A stretch of 64,000 bases of DNA, from positions 25,612,655 through 25,676,654 of the forward strand of contig OY755252.1 in NCBI GenBank assembly GCA_963576725.1, in the 5' to 3' direction. The translations under genes were made by a program, and so were the position numbers. Within the stretch, counting starts at the first letter, position 1, and the number at the start of each line of letters is the position of its first letter. The notes under the pieces were generated by a model, which was given only the letters and a program-made list of their open reading frames with translations, searched no databases and had not been told where the DNA came from. This document shows positions 1 to 11,310 of this stretch, piece by piece. Source of the stretch: Azorinus chamasolen. Taxonomy: Eukaryota > Mollusca > Bivalvia > Cardiida > Solecurtidae.

Positions 1-126
1 TATGAAATGATATAGATATAAATCTACAATGTGTGCGAAGGTAAAACATCATACTACTATGTACATGAACCATTACAAACCTTCAGCTAAAATGTATTCA
101 AGGTATCATTATGTCTTACATAAGTG

Positions 127-375
127 TTAACCATTCGCTTGCTGAATTTTAAAATACATTTCTCCTTCTTTACCCATGCCCTGTTGTATAATTACATATA
201 TATTCACTGTGTACAAGTATTTCACTGTGCAATCACTGCTGTGGAGTGCACTGGTTGCACAATCAACTTGTAAATAGTGCAGACCCTGGTGAGACAGCTC
301 CTGCAAAGCTGTCTCATCTGGGTCTTCACTATTTACAGGTACGTATATTGACGTGAATAGCAGGCGAAGGGTTAA
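127..375 (-). mobile_element. TTAA-flanked hairpin MITE, copy 1
   Basis: A roughly 250-bp unit bounded by TTAA on both sides. It ends in GCGAAGGGTTAA and starts with a decayed TTAACCATTCGC. It is the reverse complement of the unit at 1116-1365. Inside is a stem built around ACTATTTACA, GACCC.GATGAGACAGC and its complement. TTAA plus CCC termini are typical of piggyBac-like MITEs; that assignment is inference. The apparent reading frame through it is repeat sequence, not a gene. Confidence 0.75.
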
Positions 376-1115
376 ATAGTTTATAAAATGTATGATCATT
401 TCCATACAATAACATGTGTTTATAAACATCTATAACTTTGATGATATGACGACTCTTAACCTTTACAACGTTGAATGTTCAAGTGGACTATTCCAAAATG
501 AAAACAGGTCATGGTGGATATTAGGGATTTTGTAAAACACGGTGTAACATGACAAACAATGCAGGATCCCTCTCATCTGGGTATACATAGTTTGCAAATG
601 GCATTCGTGACTCGCGTCCCTCACAGTAAGGGTAAATTATCTACCTCATGATAATCACTATGTATACCTGAATGTATGAATACATGAATATTCATTAACT
701 GAATTTTCATAATGGTCATGAATAAAAGAATCGCTGGTCATTACAGAAACAGTACAGCCATATTTATTATTTCATATGCAAACAAACTAGACCCAGACGG
801 CTGCTGTAGACGTTAATATGACAATTTCTATCAGGGAGGGGTTAATAGAAACGACACTTGTAATTCCCCATCGGGTTTTTGTGTTTAATTTTAAATCAAA
901 TGACTGTTAATTCCCCATGTCGTCTTGAAGAAATGTTCCCACTCTAACGCATTTTCAAAGGTGAAGCAATATTTGCACATAGTAAATTGAAATAACAAAC
1001 TTTTTGTTTCAAAGGACTGTGGTAGTTTTTACATACTGAATTGTCACAGACTAAACAAAATGTTTTTGAAAATACGCGTGTCATTTTGTTGTAACGGCCT
1101 ATAGTTCAGACCGTA
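376..1115. other. Intergenic AT-rich DNA between two inverted MITE copies
   Basis: No gene seen. A weak hairpin near 560-600 (CTCATCTGGGTATACATAGTTTGCA) resembles a decayed member of the same hairpin families. Nothing else is recognised. Confidence 0.4.
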
Positions 1116-1365
1116 TTAACCCTTCTCTTGCTATTCACGTCAATATTCCTACCTGTAAATAGTAAAGACCCAGATGGGACAGCCCCTGATGGAGCTGTCT
1201 CATCAGGGTCTGCACTATTTACAAGTTGATTGTGCAACCAGTGCACTCCACAGCAGTGATTGCACAGCGAAGTACTTGTACACAGTGAAGATATTTGTAA
1301 TTATACAACAGGGCATGGGTAAAGAAGGAGAAATGTATTTTAAATTTCACCAAGAGAAGGGCTAA
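1116..1365 (+). mobile_element. TTAA-flanked hairpin MITE, copy 2
   Basis: Starts TTAACCCTTCTCTTG and ends CAAGAGAAGGGCTAA, so the 15-bp termini are inverted. A central stem at about 1158-1222 pairs AAATAGT.AAGACCCAGATG with its near complement. It is a close inverted copy of 127-375, separated by 740 bp, so the pair can form a large cruciform. Too short to encode a transposase, so non-autonomous. Confidence 0.8.
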
Positions 1366-1473
1366 CTATTTCGCTGCTAAATAGTGTCGTCTTCAAAAAT
1401 TGTCGTATGCTACACTTTTCGTTTGTTTACTTTTCTCGCATTTTCTTTCGAAAACATTACCATAGTAACAAAT

Positions 1474-1535
1474 AGTTTGGATCCTGGTGAAACACCGTCT
1501 TATATGGATCCAGTTTTAGCATAGGCAATCACAAA
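1474..1535. repeat. Decayed GGATCC-type hairpin
   Basis: AATAGTTTGGATCCTGGTGA followed by TATGGATCCAGTTTT and GCATAGGCAATCAC. This is a diverged relative of the GTTTGGATCC...GGATCCAAAC hairpins seen intact at 19,448 and 22,871. Confidence 0.5.
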
Positions 1536-1572
1536 ATATGATAGGTAGCGATATAGTTACAGACACGTAATT

Positions 1573-1900
1573 CGTGGTGTGCGGTGGTCTAGTGGTAACA
1601 CCACCCTAATTGACTACCAATCCGGAAGTCCAGAAGTCAGATCCCTGTCCCTCCCGGAAATTTCAGAGATGCTTTTCAGTGTCTCCCACACACACCTCCT
1701 CTCCACCCAGGGTTAAAATGGGTACATGTGAGGGCCCATAGCCGGTGCTGCGACTGCATGATTGCGCCATATGTTACATGTAGCAGTGCTCAATAGTGTA
1801 GGCGAATGATTCAATAACCAGAGGAGTAAATGTACAGTGGGCTGAGCGGTCCTTTGGACTGAAGTAGACTACATGTATAACTGGTTACTTTACTTTTATC
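1573..1900 (+). mobile_element. tRNA-derived SINE-like sequence
   Basis: The stretch GGTGGTCTAGTGGTAACACC at 1583 looks like a Pol III A box in a tRNA-like head. It is followed about 40 bp later by CCGGAAGTCCAGAAGTCAGATCCC, a poor B-box-like sequence. The rest is a non-tRNA body with no coding potential. The head does not fold into a complete tRNA, so this is read as an old SINE rather than a functional tRNA gene. The 3' end is not defined. Confidence 0.45.
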
Positions 1901-2197
1901 AGTTTATTAGCCATTTACACCTCATATATACGATAATTTACAAAATTGGCAAACCGGGTAGACCATATAGATGTCATCTGATCAGTATCTGCGCTGTTAT
2001 ATGTCTGCTGTCATATATATGAGTATACAGTTACTACAATTGTACTTAGTGTATATGCTTGTCTTCTTTGCAAATAGGAACATGAGTCATGAATGTGTGA
2101 CGTCACTTTTGAACAACCGTATGACTTTTCTCAACGCAGTTCCATTATAAACTAATTGGTTAATCACCCAACTGATATACCTTTTATATTTATGTCA

Positions 2198-2583
2198 GGA
2201 ACATATTCGGAGTCTCAGCCATGGACGATCTCGCCGAGAAGGTCGGCACCGCTGTTGTGAAGCTAGAGCGATACCATGCGGACCTTTTTTGGACATCCGC
2301 AACTACATAAATCAACCTCACCGCGTCCAACCGTTACCTCCCATCCAGTCGACAACCACAGACATGCGCGTCATCTCCCTTGCAAACGAATGGGCACGTA
2401 CACGGAGAGAGACCAATCATCGTCATTATCATAATAGAAACATGGACCAGCATAGCCAGCGTGGTCAGGTCCAGAATTGTCAGTCTGAAACACCTTCCGG
2501 TCATGGATTTCGACATGAAAATAGGACATCGTATCTATATCATATACATCCCACACCACATGTGGCAGACGTTGCCAACGTCG
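2198..2583 (+). CDS. Candidate exon 1 of a RING-domain gene (possible frameshift)
   Basis: An acceptor-like TTTATGTCAG ends at about 2197. An ATG at 2221 opens MDDLAEKVGTAVVKLERYHADL, which looks like a helical N-terminus, but this frame stops about 10 codons later. A second frame, open from before the T-run at 2285-2290, continues as a His/Asn/Arg-rich stretch to 2583, where a strong donor (G|GTAAGT) follows. The T6 run is a plausible frameshift point, either a real mutation or a sequencing or assembly error. In the second frame the exon ends after one base of a codon. The RING exon at 5183 begins with the other two (G + TG = Val), so the splice phases fit. No domain is recognised in this exon. 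It could also be unrelated to the RING exon. Confidence 0.35.
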
Positions 2584-2764
2584 GTAAGTACTTTACGGAA
2601 TGAAAGTTTGTAAGGTAAAATACTTTTAAGTTATAATATGAGCAAGTTGATAATCATGGATAGATCAAACATGTCCTTTGCCATCTGTCGTGCAGGGAAT
2701 TTCTTCAAATCCGATGTGCACAGAATACGAGATTGCCGTTGGATGTAGCATACTGTAATCAAAG

Positions 2765-3835
2765 CGTTGTAGACGCTGCAGTATTCTCTGCATGACATCA
2801 ATCTGATATCGAATAAGTTCGCTTGGGCATGGAATTGCGTATCTATAAGTGAAGGGATTAACATTCTATCCAGCTGATGATAAAGTTGCAGCTGACACTT
2901 CAGCCGTTTCCCACTGTTCTTACGAGTATTATCACACTTACCACACGCAGTTATTGGCGTAATTACCTAGTAATCTTGCATAAGGTCATTCGAGGCGGGC
3001 TTCTTTATTCATAGAGTATTTTCATTCATGTTATGATCACTTGATTTCTTCATGTGTGACTGATATTTTTATATCCGTGAACCCTTCTTACACAGTGTTA
3101 TATTGTTACATTGTTGTGGATTGTGTTGCACATACTAAGCTTATGTTACAAAGTATTTTCATGTCAGGTATAGAATACCACGATTGGTTCCGGATGCCAT
3201 GTTATTACACACCTTTTGTATCCATCGAATGCAGGTCAATAAATTGCACTATATTGTCAGGTCGGCGAGGGTACCATGGGTTAGGCTGTGGAACGTCACC
3301 TTGCTACGCAAATAATACAAAAATAGTAACACTTGCACTGTGTTCCTGGAGAAAAAGCTTTTCCTAGTCTCCAGGTAAAGCGTTTGTATTACAATAGGCG
3401 TTTAAGAACATCCGGAAACAATCATGGTATTCAATTTCTGACATGGAGATGCTTCTTAACATTAGCTTTAGTTTAGTATGTGCAACAAAAACGACAAAAT
3501 ATAGCAAGTTGTAAGAAGGGCCCACGAATATACAAATATCAGTCACCTGGCGAAATCACGTGACCATAATATGAACGAAAGTATTTACCCACAGGCAGTT
3601 ACTCAATGAATGAAGAAGTGCGCGTAGGATGACCTTATACAAGCGATTAGGTAATCAGACCCATAAACTAAGAGTGGGAAACAGCTGCAACTTATATACC
3701 CACTTGAAAGTGTTAATCCTTTCCCTTATAAATACGCAATTGCATGCCAAAGTGCATTCAGTCAATATCAGAAATTGATTGTCAACACATTGGTCCCATG
3801 CAAAGTATACTACAGCGTCTGCAACGATTTGTTCT
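2765..3835. repeat. 1.1-kb foldback repeat inside the intron
   Basis: About 450 bp at 2765-3215 is repeated inverted at about 3385-3835 with moderate divergence. Examples are TGGCATGCAATTGCGTATTTATAAG, GTTGCAGCTG..TTTCCCACT, GCATAAGGTCATTC and CATGTCAG..TTGAATACCA. The spacer is about 170 bp. Two related reading frames (IEYHDWFRM and IEYHDCFRM) lie on opposite arms and are products of the duplication, not genes. It may be a foldback transposon or an old inverted duplication. Confidence 0.75.
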
Positions 3836-5182
3836 TTTAGAAATATTTAACAAGTTAAAGGTTACGGTAACGAGATATGATTAGCACTAGCTATCAAAAA
3901 ATGGTATTTGATACTACCAAAAGTCATTTTTTTCTAAACCTAGTTGGTTCGTTATGTTAATGAAAACATTGACAACCATATCAACACCGACATTTAAAAT
4001 CCATTTAAATGTGCCTGTTTGAAAAATATTAAAAGCGATTTCAAGGTTATCTTTCGGACTACAGTTATAACAATTGTCAAATATGTAAATCATTCACATG
4101 TCTAGGGAACCATATCATAGAATTTTGATAAAACCTTCCGTTTTGGAGAATTTTTAGTTTTAGGACCCCTGGAATTCTACCTCCCGCTACGTTTCTTTTG
4201 ATTTTAGGCGATCGAAGCAAGATTTAAAACAAAATGTTCCACGTATCCCTCACTGAGACAAACCTTTTTGGTATGCCTAAACTCGTATGTAATTCGGACA
4301 CAAATAACAGAAGCTATACTTGTTTGGAAAACCGACTCCTTTAAATTTGCACCTGCCAAAACCATGACATTCAATAGAAGGACCCACCACGTTGAGGCGT
4401 AGTCTGATAATTATCTATAGCCTTCTTAACTCACCCTTTTCTTCCATCCGATCAATTAAAAAAAAGCTCATTTTATTGCCAGTTTCGCATAAATTGCTCA
4501 TCAGAGAGCTTATCTAGTCACGAGGCATACATAGTTCGAGGCTACCGAGAGGGAAATACGGCTAAATAGCCGCCTTTTGTTTATTGTGCGGGCGCCCTAA
4601 TTATAAGTTCCCCACTAGGTGTCCCCGATAGCCTTCCTCGTAAAAGGCTGACAGATAAAAGCTCGATGGTAATAAAGTAAAAGGGGTTTACACGGCTTCC
4701 GTGGTATAGTTAGTGGTATTTCGTTCATTAACACAAAAATATAAAATATGACTTTTTTGTGACTCTAACATACTGTGGAACCTTAAGAACTATCTTGAAA
4801 ATATATTGCAAGAACTGCCTTGCAACGGTGACCGATTAAAACTTGTTGCAGCTTAATTCAGACTGAAAGTCAAGCATAACGCTCTGTGAGTTTTCTGAAT
4901 GATTGTCCATCAGTATCAAGCGCAGCCACCTACTTAACCCAATCCCTGTTCTATATGTATTACAAATTTCAATATTTGTTTACCGGGATGTGAGAGTGGG
5001 ATTTTCGACTAATGTTAAAACGGGTGCAAAGTTGTTTTAATGCAGCCCAATGACGTTGCATTTTCGAAAAACCACAACAACAACACATTTTCATCGATTC
5101 TCTCTTCTACCCCGGGTTTTAGAATTTTCTAGCGGGGCACCCCGCCCCGCACGTGTTGGTTATATTTCGATTACCTTTTCAG
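3836..5182 (+). other. Remainder of the putative intron
   Basis: AT-rich, no coding stretch recognised. It ends with a good acceptor, TTCGATTACCTTTTCAG, at 5182. A short tRNA-like string GGTATAGTTAGTGGTATT near 4703 is not part of a complete tRNA. Confidence 0.4.
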
Positions 5183-5352
5183 TGTCACTACGCCAGCGGG
5201 AAACGTGTGTGATATGCGAGAAGGACAGAAGGAAGGTCGTATTCATGCCGTGTCGTCATCTAGCTAGTTGTCAAAGCTGTGCGAAAAACGTGACCGATTG
5301 CCCCCTATGCATGACTCATATAACAGGAAGGGTAGTAATAACCATCGACTAG
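5183..5352 (+). CDS. C-terminal RING-finger exon (C3HC4), probable E3 ubiquitin ligase
   Basis: After the acceptor at 5182 the frame reads about 56 residues to a TAG at 5350. Cysteines and histidine follow C-x2-C-x11-C-x-H-x3-C-x2-C-x6-C-x2-C, beginning at CVICEKDRR and ending CPLCMTHITGRVVITID. This compact C-terminal C3HC4 form is the type found at the ends of IAP, Neuralized, Mindbomb and similar E3 ligases, where it recruits the E2 enzyme and ubiquitinates bound partners. No BIR or other substrate-binding domain is visible upstream, so the family cannot be named. The open frame extends upstream of 5183 only by chance through intron. The ring residues are all intact, which argues for a recently functional gene. 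Confidence 0.65.
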
Positions 5353-5577
5353 ACCTGAACAAACATTCCGCATGTTATTGTGACGGCAAGTTAGATTTTT
5401 TTTCGGTAGTGAGGAAAACAATGTGATTATATATATTAAAGTGATTATGGAACTTTAAAGTGAAGGAAAACTGCATCGAAAGGTAACCTCTACTAATTCC
5501 ATTTATATTCCAAGAAAACACTTTTGAGAAAATACTGTTTATGATGAAAATAGATATGGCAATCGGTGAAAAGTAAA
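5353..5577 (+). other. 5' region of the LINE / RING gene 3' flank
   Basis: Between the RING stop codon and the LINE ORF1 start. The LINE's 5' end cannot be placed. No clear promoter or poly(A) signal for the RING gene is seen. Confidence 0.3.
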
Positions 5578-7240
5578 ATGGGTAACAAGACAAAGAAAGG
5601 CGATGGTAAAGCAAATGGCCAACGAAAACAGATGGATAGTACAGAGAAATCACCGCAGACAAGTACAGATTTGACAAATGCCAGAGAGACAATGAATATG
5701 CAAGATCAAAATGAAAATTTGAATGATATGGGATATATACAAACAACACAAAATATACATGTACAAAACAATCAAGGTATGCAATATCAACAAAGAGGCT
5801 ACGAACAGGGGCAAATGCACGCACAACACCAGACTAATAGCTGTTACCAAGGTGCAAATGCAATTAACAATCACATTAATTTCCCACAGGTAGCCCCCCG
5901 TGAGACATCATATCCTGCGGTTCAGTATAGCACGTTTCACCAAGCGCCTGTGTACACAGATAACGGTATGCCTCAATGGGCAGCGAGCATGTGTCATCAA
6001 TTGAATACCATGCAAATTACATTGGATAATCAAAACAAAAATGGCAGTCAATTGAAGAGAAACTTGAAAATAAAAACTCTCGAATGATAAATATTGAATC
6101 TCAATTAGCACAACTTCCAATGCTTGATCAAAGTATGTCACAGGCAAACATACGCAAAAGGAAATTTCGTTAGTGAAAGAGAAGGTGAGCGAGTATGACC
6201 AATCAATCAAACAGTACAGCAACATGTGTGATGACATATTTTCGAAAAATGAAAGAATTGATGGAAAAATGAATCAAATATTCGGCAAATTAAATGAAGT
6301 TGAACGAAATCAGGCTGAAATCCAAAATAGTCAAAAAGAAACAAATGAAAAAATTATTGATCTGCAATGGAGAAGCATGCGCGAAAATTTGCTTTTTTCT
6401 GGTATCCATGAAACTGACAAAGAAGATTGTGAATCGGTTATTAAGCAGTTTATTGAAACGCACCTAGACATCAAAGATGAAATAAAATTTGACCGGGTAC
6501 ACCGCCTCGGGAGATTCAACGCTAACCACAGGTATCCGTGGCCGATTGTCGCAAAATTTACATATTACCGGGACAAAGAAGAAGTGAAAAGTGCAGCGCC
6601 TAAAATATTAATGAACACAAGATACTCCATTAATGATCAATACCCACAAGAAATTGAAAGCAAACGGAAGCAACTTTACCCCGTGGCAAAAGAAGCTCGG
6701 AAAAATCCCCGGAACAAAGTGAGACTGGTTAGAGACAAACTATTTATAAATGATAGACAATACGTTCACGAACAGACGGACATGGGGAAGGACAACAGAA
6801 CAGAACAAACACAAAACATGCAAACGGAAAACATGTACTACAAACGTGCACAGAATGGGACGCAAACTGCACATTGGTCAAGGACACAGAACAGGCGTTC
6901 CTTCGCTCAGAGACCTAGTTCAAATTTCATACAGGAGAACAGGTATGGAGTGCTCGATACACATCCCGTTGTTCAGACACAGCCAAAGTCAGTAGTTGCA
7001 GGTAAAACAAAAGCCAAGTCACCCCTCGACTCTGGCCTGACATTTAAGAAGCAGAGGGAAGCATCATCTTCGTACGAGAGTGACACTGAACAGAGTGAAC
7101 ATTTGATAGACTTAGAGGAAACGCAAATTCTTACACCCGCACAGGGTGAGACTGTAGTTGACACACATCTACAAGATCAGCGGGCAAGCGCGACGCGTGA
7201 TCCCACGAGCGACACGTGCCACGGTAACGACATTGATTAG
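5578..7240 (+). pseudogene. LINE ORF1: nucleic-acid-binding protein with coiled coil
   Basis: The start is taken at ATG 5578 (MGNKTKKGDG). The first 170 residues are Gln/Asn/Met-rich and low in complexity. A frameshift near 6050 and a second near 6150 move the frame. The next part (6173-6360) is a heptad-rich coiled coil rich in Lys, Glu, Asn and Gln. It is followed by a block with ENLLFSGIHE, KFDRVHRLGR and an RRM-like continuation to YVHEQT. This is the layout of L1-type ORF1 proteins (Transposase_22 family), which trimerise and bind the element RNA. The C-terminal 120 residues are disordered and basic/acidic mixed. Two frameshifts make it non-functional as it stands. Confidence 0.75.
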
Positions 7241-7282
7241 CGGTTACCTGGAGACGGTCACAGTCCGCCGAACAATAGACAT

Positions 7283-8259
7283 GTGGATAGTGGTAGTTTG
7301 AAGGCGCATAGGCAGTTGGCGCGTAGAAGAAATATAAACATTCTTAGCTTAAATGTATGTGGTTTAAGCTCTAAATTAAAAACTCCCGAATTTTGTTCAT
7401 TTTTGAACGAATATGATATTGTTGGGCTACAAGAGACAAAGACTGATGAGTCAGATGATGTGAATATTCCAGATTTTAAAGTACATCTTTATCATAGACA
7501 GAAACTGTCACGTTATAAAGCAGGTGGAATTGCTTTGCTTATCAAAGATGGTATTGCACCATACGTTACAGTTAAACAGAAATCAAACTCGAATCTTATT
7601 AAATTTTTTACTATCTCAAAATCAAAAATTGAAGGAAAAGATGACATTAGATGTGGCGTTGTGTATATTCCACCATCTGGCTCAACATATGCTTCTGATG
7701 AGCCCTTTCAGGAAATCCAAAATGAGATATTCAGCTTTTGTCCAAACGATAAAAACATTTTATTATTTGGAGACTTTAATGCTAGATGCAAAAGTTTAAA
7801 AGATTATGTTCAAATTGATAATTTTATCTTTGACATTTTCGACCTGCAAGACTTAGAAAATGATGATGAAGAAACTTTTGAAACTTTTGAAAAGTTTAAT
7901 GTTCCTTTAGAAAGAAATTCGAAGGACACGTGCTCAAATAGTTATGGCTATCAACTTATTGACTTTTGTAAAAACAACAGTTTAATGATTATAAATGGTA
8001 GAATAGAACCAGATTTTACAGACAAAAAAGGTAGATTAGTCATTATGACTAATTGAGCTACCCTCGTTAAATAAAGTCTTTCATTCATTCATTCATTCAA
8101 AGCTAACATGTAAAAATGCTAGCACTGTGGATTATTTTCTATGTTCATCGCCGTTATTTAAATCAATATTGAAACTTGAAGTATTAGAGTTTTGCAATTT
8201 ATACTCAGATGTGCATTGTCCAGTCACAATGAATTTAAACACATTGCAAAAAAACACAA
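7283..8259 (+). pseudogene. LINE ORF2, apurinic-type endonuclease domain
   Basis: The frame is already open before 7283 and has no clear ATG. Endonuclease landmarks are LSLNVCGLSSK, the catalytic-type GLQETK, GGIALLIKD, a GDFNARC block and, after a small insertion, an STVDYFLCSS segment and a YSDVHCPV end. The domain nicks target DNA for target-primed reverse transcription. The frame is broken at 8034-8098 by a short foreign tail. Beyond it the original frame resumes at about 8099 (AAG CTA ACA TGT) and runs until about 8259. Confidence 0.8.
8034..8098 (+). mobile_element. 65-bp retroelement 3' tail inserted in LINE ORF2
   Basis: AGATTAGTCATTATGACTAA, then CTCGTTAAATAAAGTC and four to five ATTC repeats. 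Removing it rejoins the endonuclease frame (GGT AAG CTA ACA TGT). It looks like the 3' end of a severely 5'-truncated non-LTR element or SINE ending in (CATT)n. Edges are good to a few bases. Confidence 0.7.
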
Positions 8260-8325
8260 ATAGAGGCTGATTCACCAGAAACTGGTATATCCACAAAGAC
8301 TAACCTCTGGGATAGAAATAAAATT

Positions 8326-10243
8326 ATGATGTTTACAGAAAATATAGACATTACAAAGGTTGCAGAAATAGAGATTAAATTAGATAAAGTAGTTGAAAAA
8401 AATAATATTAGTAGAATTGACATAGACGACGTTGATACAGACATTGGACGGTTATTTGAAAACACATCATTAGAAACCTTTGGTACAGTGAAGACAGGAA
8501 AACAGACAAATACTGAGACGTTTAAAAAATCTTGGTTTGACAGGAAATGTCAAGCTATGAGAAATCTCTATCATAAAACAAGAAAAGCATATAACAAATA
8601 TAAAACACATTACTATAAGCAACTTCTGAAAAACGTAAGTAAACAATACAAAATGACATTGAATACTGCATCAAAAACATGTAGAAATGAAACGATAATC
8701 AAATTAAAGGGTCTGAAGAAGACAGACCCTAAACAATATTGGAAAATACTTAGTACAAAATCTAATAATCAAGAAACTCTTGCTAGTTTAAATGACTTGT
8801 ACGAACATTTCAAATCGATCAATGAATTACCAACCGATAACGAAATTGAAACAGATATAACATTAGATAACAACATAATTAATGATGAAATAAATACACC
8901 TAACACAGAACAAGAAATAAAGAAAGCCATCGCAAGTTTAAAAAATAGTAAATCACCAGGAATAGATAACATCTTAAATGAACATCTAAAACACTCCATG
9001 AACATCATGATGCCAATATATATAAAGTTATTTAATGTCATCTTTGATGAAGGAGTGATACCTGAAAACTGGACAACTGGTATGATCAAGCCAATTTTTA
9101 AAAATAAGGGTGAACCAACGTCACCTGACAATTATCGTCCTATTTCCCTTTTGAGTTGTTTTGGCAAACTTTTTACATGTATATTAAATAATAGACTGAA
9201 AATTTATTCAGAAACTAACAATTTAATAAAACCTGTTCAAGCGGGTTTCAGAAAAGACCACTCAGTGGTCGATAACATTTTTATACTAAAACATCTGATT
9301 GATATCGCTCATACAAGTAAACAGAAACTTTACTGTTGCTTTATCGACTTTAAACAGGCGTTTGACTCAGTTTGGAGAGCAGGTCTGTGGAAGAAAATAC
9401 AAAATGAATGAATAGCTGGAAAATGTTTCAATGTTATACACAATATGTACAACAATATTAAATCGCAAATAGTTACAAATACAGGATGCTCTCCCTTCTT
9501 TAATTGCCTAAACGGGGTACGACAAGGTAAAAATTTATCGCCGCTTCTTTTCTCATTTTTTCTAAATGACTTAGACGATTATCTGCAACATCATGTAAAT
9601 GGACTAGACAAACAAGTAAAACACAATGAAATCATTATTTATCTTAAGCTTTACATCTTACTTTACGCGGATGATACCGTCCTTTTCAGTGACAGTGAAG
9701 CAGACCTACAAAATGCACTGACTACTTTTGAACACTATTGTAAAACATGGAAATTATCTATAAATACAAATAAAACTAAAATAGTTGTTTTCAGCAAAGG
9801 AAGATACTCAAACAAACACAAATTTAAATTAGGAAATGCATTGCTTGAAATTGTCACAGAGTATAAATATCTAGGCATAAACTTTAATAGAAGCGGTTCT
9901 TTTAATAAAGCAAAATTAGGTATTACAGAACAAGCAAATAAAGCAATGTTTGCCTTATTACGGAAAATAAAATCGTTATCTCTCCCTTATGATTTACAAG
10001 AGGACCTTTTTGCAAGAATTATAAAGCCAATTCTGTTGATTGGATGCGAGATTTGGGGTGGTGGGAACAATGATTCTATTGCAAGAGTCCAATTACGATT
10101 CCTAAAATATAGTTTTAAACTAAAGAAATCAACACCCTCTTATATGGTTTACGGAGAGACCGGTGTGTATCCGTTAAATGTTGATATTAAAAAGAGGATT
10201 ATTTCTTACTGGTCAAGCCTTATTGAAAACATAAATGCTAATA
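8326..10243 (+). pseudogene. LINE ORF2, reverse transcriptase domain
   Basis: The first part (8326-9408) contains KSPGIDNILNEHLKH, PENWTTGMIKPIFKNKG, DNYRPISLLSCFGKLF, QAGFRKDHSVVDNIF and FIDFKQAFDSVWR, which are RT fingers and palm motifs. A stop at 9409 (TGA, followed by a TAG in the same frame at 9413) ends it. The second part from about 9420 continues with GVRQGKNLSPLLFSFFLNDL, the catalytic YADDTVLFSDS and a thumb region to ISYWSSLIENINANT. The frame is then interrupted at 10,244 by the TA-flanked insertion and continues at 21,913. The catalytic aspartates are present, so only the nonsense and frameshift changes and the insertion disable it. Confidence 0.85.
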
Positions 10244-10545
10244 CCCAGGCAGCACGCTGCAATCGGGCCGACATTGGGCCGACATTGTTTCCAATATCGG
10301 TCCAACGTCGGATTTTAAGGCGGCCCGATGTCGACCCGCTTCTCTTTTGCAACGCTTTTTGCCGTCGGCCCGATGTAAGTTCTGACGTCGGCCCGACATA
10401 AAAATGATCTACAGCCGATGACAAAATGACATTCAAACGATATCGGGCCGACATCAAACCTTACATCGGGCCAACGTCAAAACGCGTTGCAAACGAGAAG
10501 CGGGTCGACATCGGACCAATGTTTGCAATCAGATATCAGATATCT
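10244..10545. repeat. Left subterminal region with repeated TCGGGCCGACAT motifs
   Basis: At least eight variants of TCGGGCCGACAT or its complement occur in both orientations. The halves can pair: CCCGATGTCGACCCGCTTCTC...TTGCAACG at about 10,324-10,354 is the near complement of CGTTGCAAACGAGAAGCGGGTCGACATCGG at about 10,485-10,515. The same motifs recur at 21,625-21,900. They could be transposase-binding subterminal repeats. Confidence 0.75.
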
Positions 10546-10586
10546 ACAGCCGATCAGAAACACATGATTTTGGGCCAACAGGTTCT

Positions 10587-10827
10587 TTAACCTTTACTCC
10601 ATAGATGCGCATTATAAGACATATAATCTATTCCTCCACTCAAGAAAATATACAGTCATGAATATGCACAACAAGAAATATTTCCATATTCTAGCAGATG
10701 ATGCAGCTTAAAGCAGGCTGAAAGTAAGGTAGAATGCTCCTAAAGGAGTAGTATGCCTTACTTACATCCTGCTTTGAGCAACCATCTGTCTTCAATACTG
10801 AAAACATGTTATGGAGTAAAGGGTTAA
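10587..10827. mobile_element. TTAA hairpin MITE, type C (GCTTAAAGCAG stem)
   Basis: Bounded by TTAACC-TTTACTCCATAGAT and GGAGTAAAGGGTTAA. The internal stem at about 10,708-10,785 pairs GCAGGCTGAAAGTAAGG..AGAATGCTCC with its near complement. Confidence 0.75.
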
Positions 10828-11154
10828 GAAGACACAAGACATCGGTATGACACTGGCAGGATGTCAAAATAATGTTGAAACCTCATTTTGAATTCTGGCC
10901 AAGGTTGTACAAGTGCTATCTTGAAGTACAGATCTGCAATCATGTTAAATAGACATTCCTACAACAAAATTTCATCAAATGTGTGTTCCATATTTTTAAA
11001 AATGAAATAAAAAAAACTAGTAAATCCAAAGTAAGTCTCATCCATTTATTAATTCATGTACCCCTGAAACTTCAAATAAACAATTCCAATTTCCAATATT
11101 TTTTTTAATATTTAGGGTTGTTTTATACCGTCAAACCTGTTTTAAACAACCATC

Positions 11155-11310
11155 AAAAAGAAACAGAAGTCATCTTGAAGTTTCTAAGACAGGTGACTTC
11201 TGAATGCAGATCGAAAATAACGCTTTCGACCTGCATTAAGCAGTCACCTGTCTTTAATGATCGCTAGGCTTCCTCGTAGCATGGTCGCTTAAGACAGGCT
11301 TGACTGTACA
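11155..11310. repeat. Hairpin, type D (GACAGGTGACT stem)
   Basis: CTAAGACAGGTGACTTCTGAATGCAGATCGAAAA pairs with TTTCGACCTGCATTAAGCAGTCACCTGTCTTTA. Flanking sequence is AT-rich. Next to it, 11,338-11,400 holds a decayed AGTGCAGACC...GGGTCTACCCTGTTTGC hairpin. Confidence 0.65.

Noticed and set aside
1573..1660. Functional tRNA gene
   Set aside because: A-box-like head only; the B box and acceptor pairing are poor, so a SINE is more likely.
4690..4735. tRNA-like GGTATAGTTAGTGGTATT
   Set aside because: No second half, no B box, no cloverleaf.
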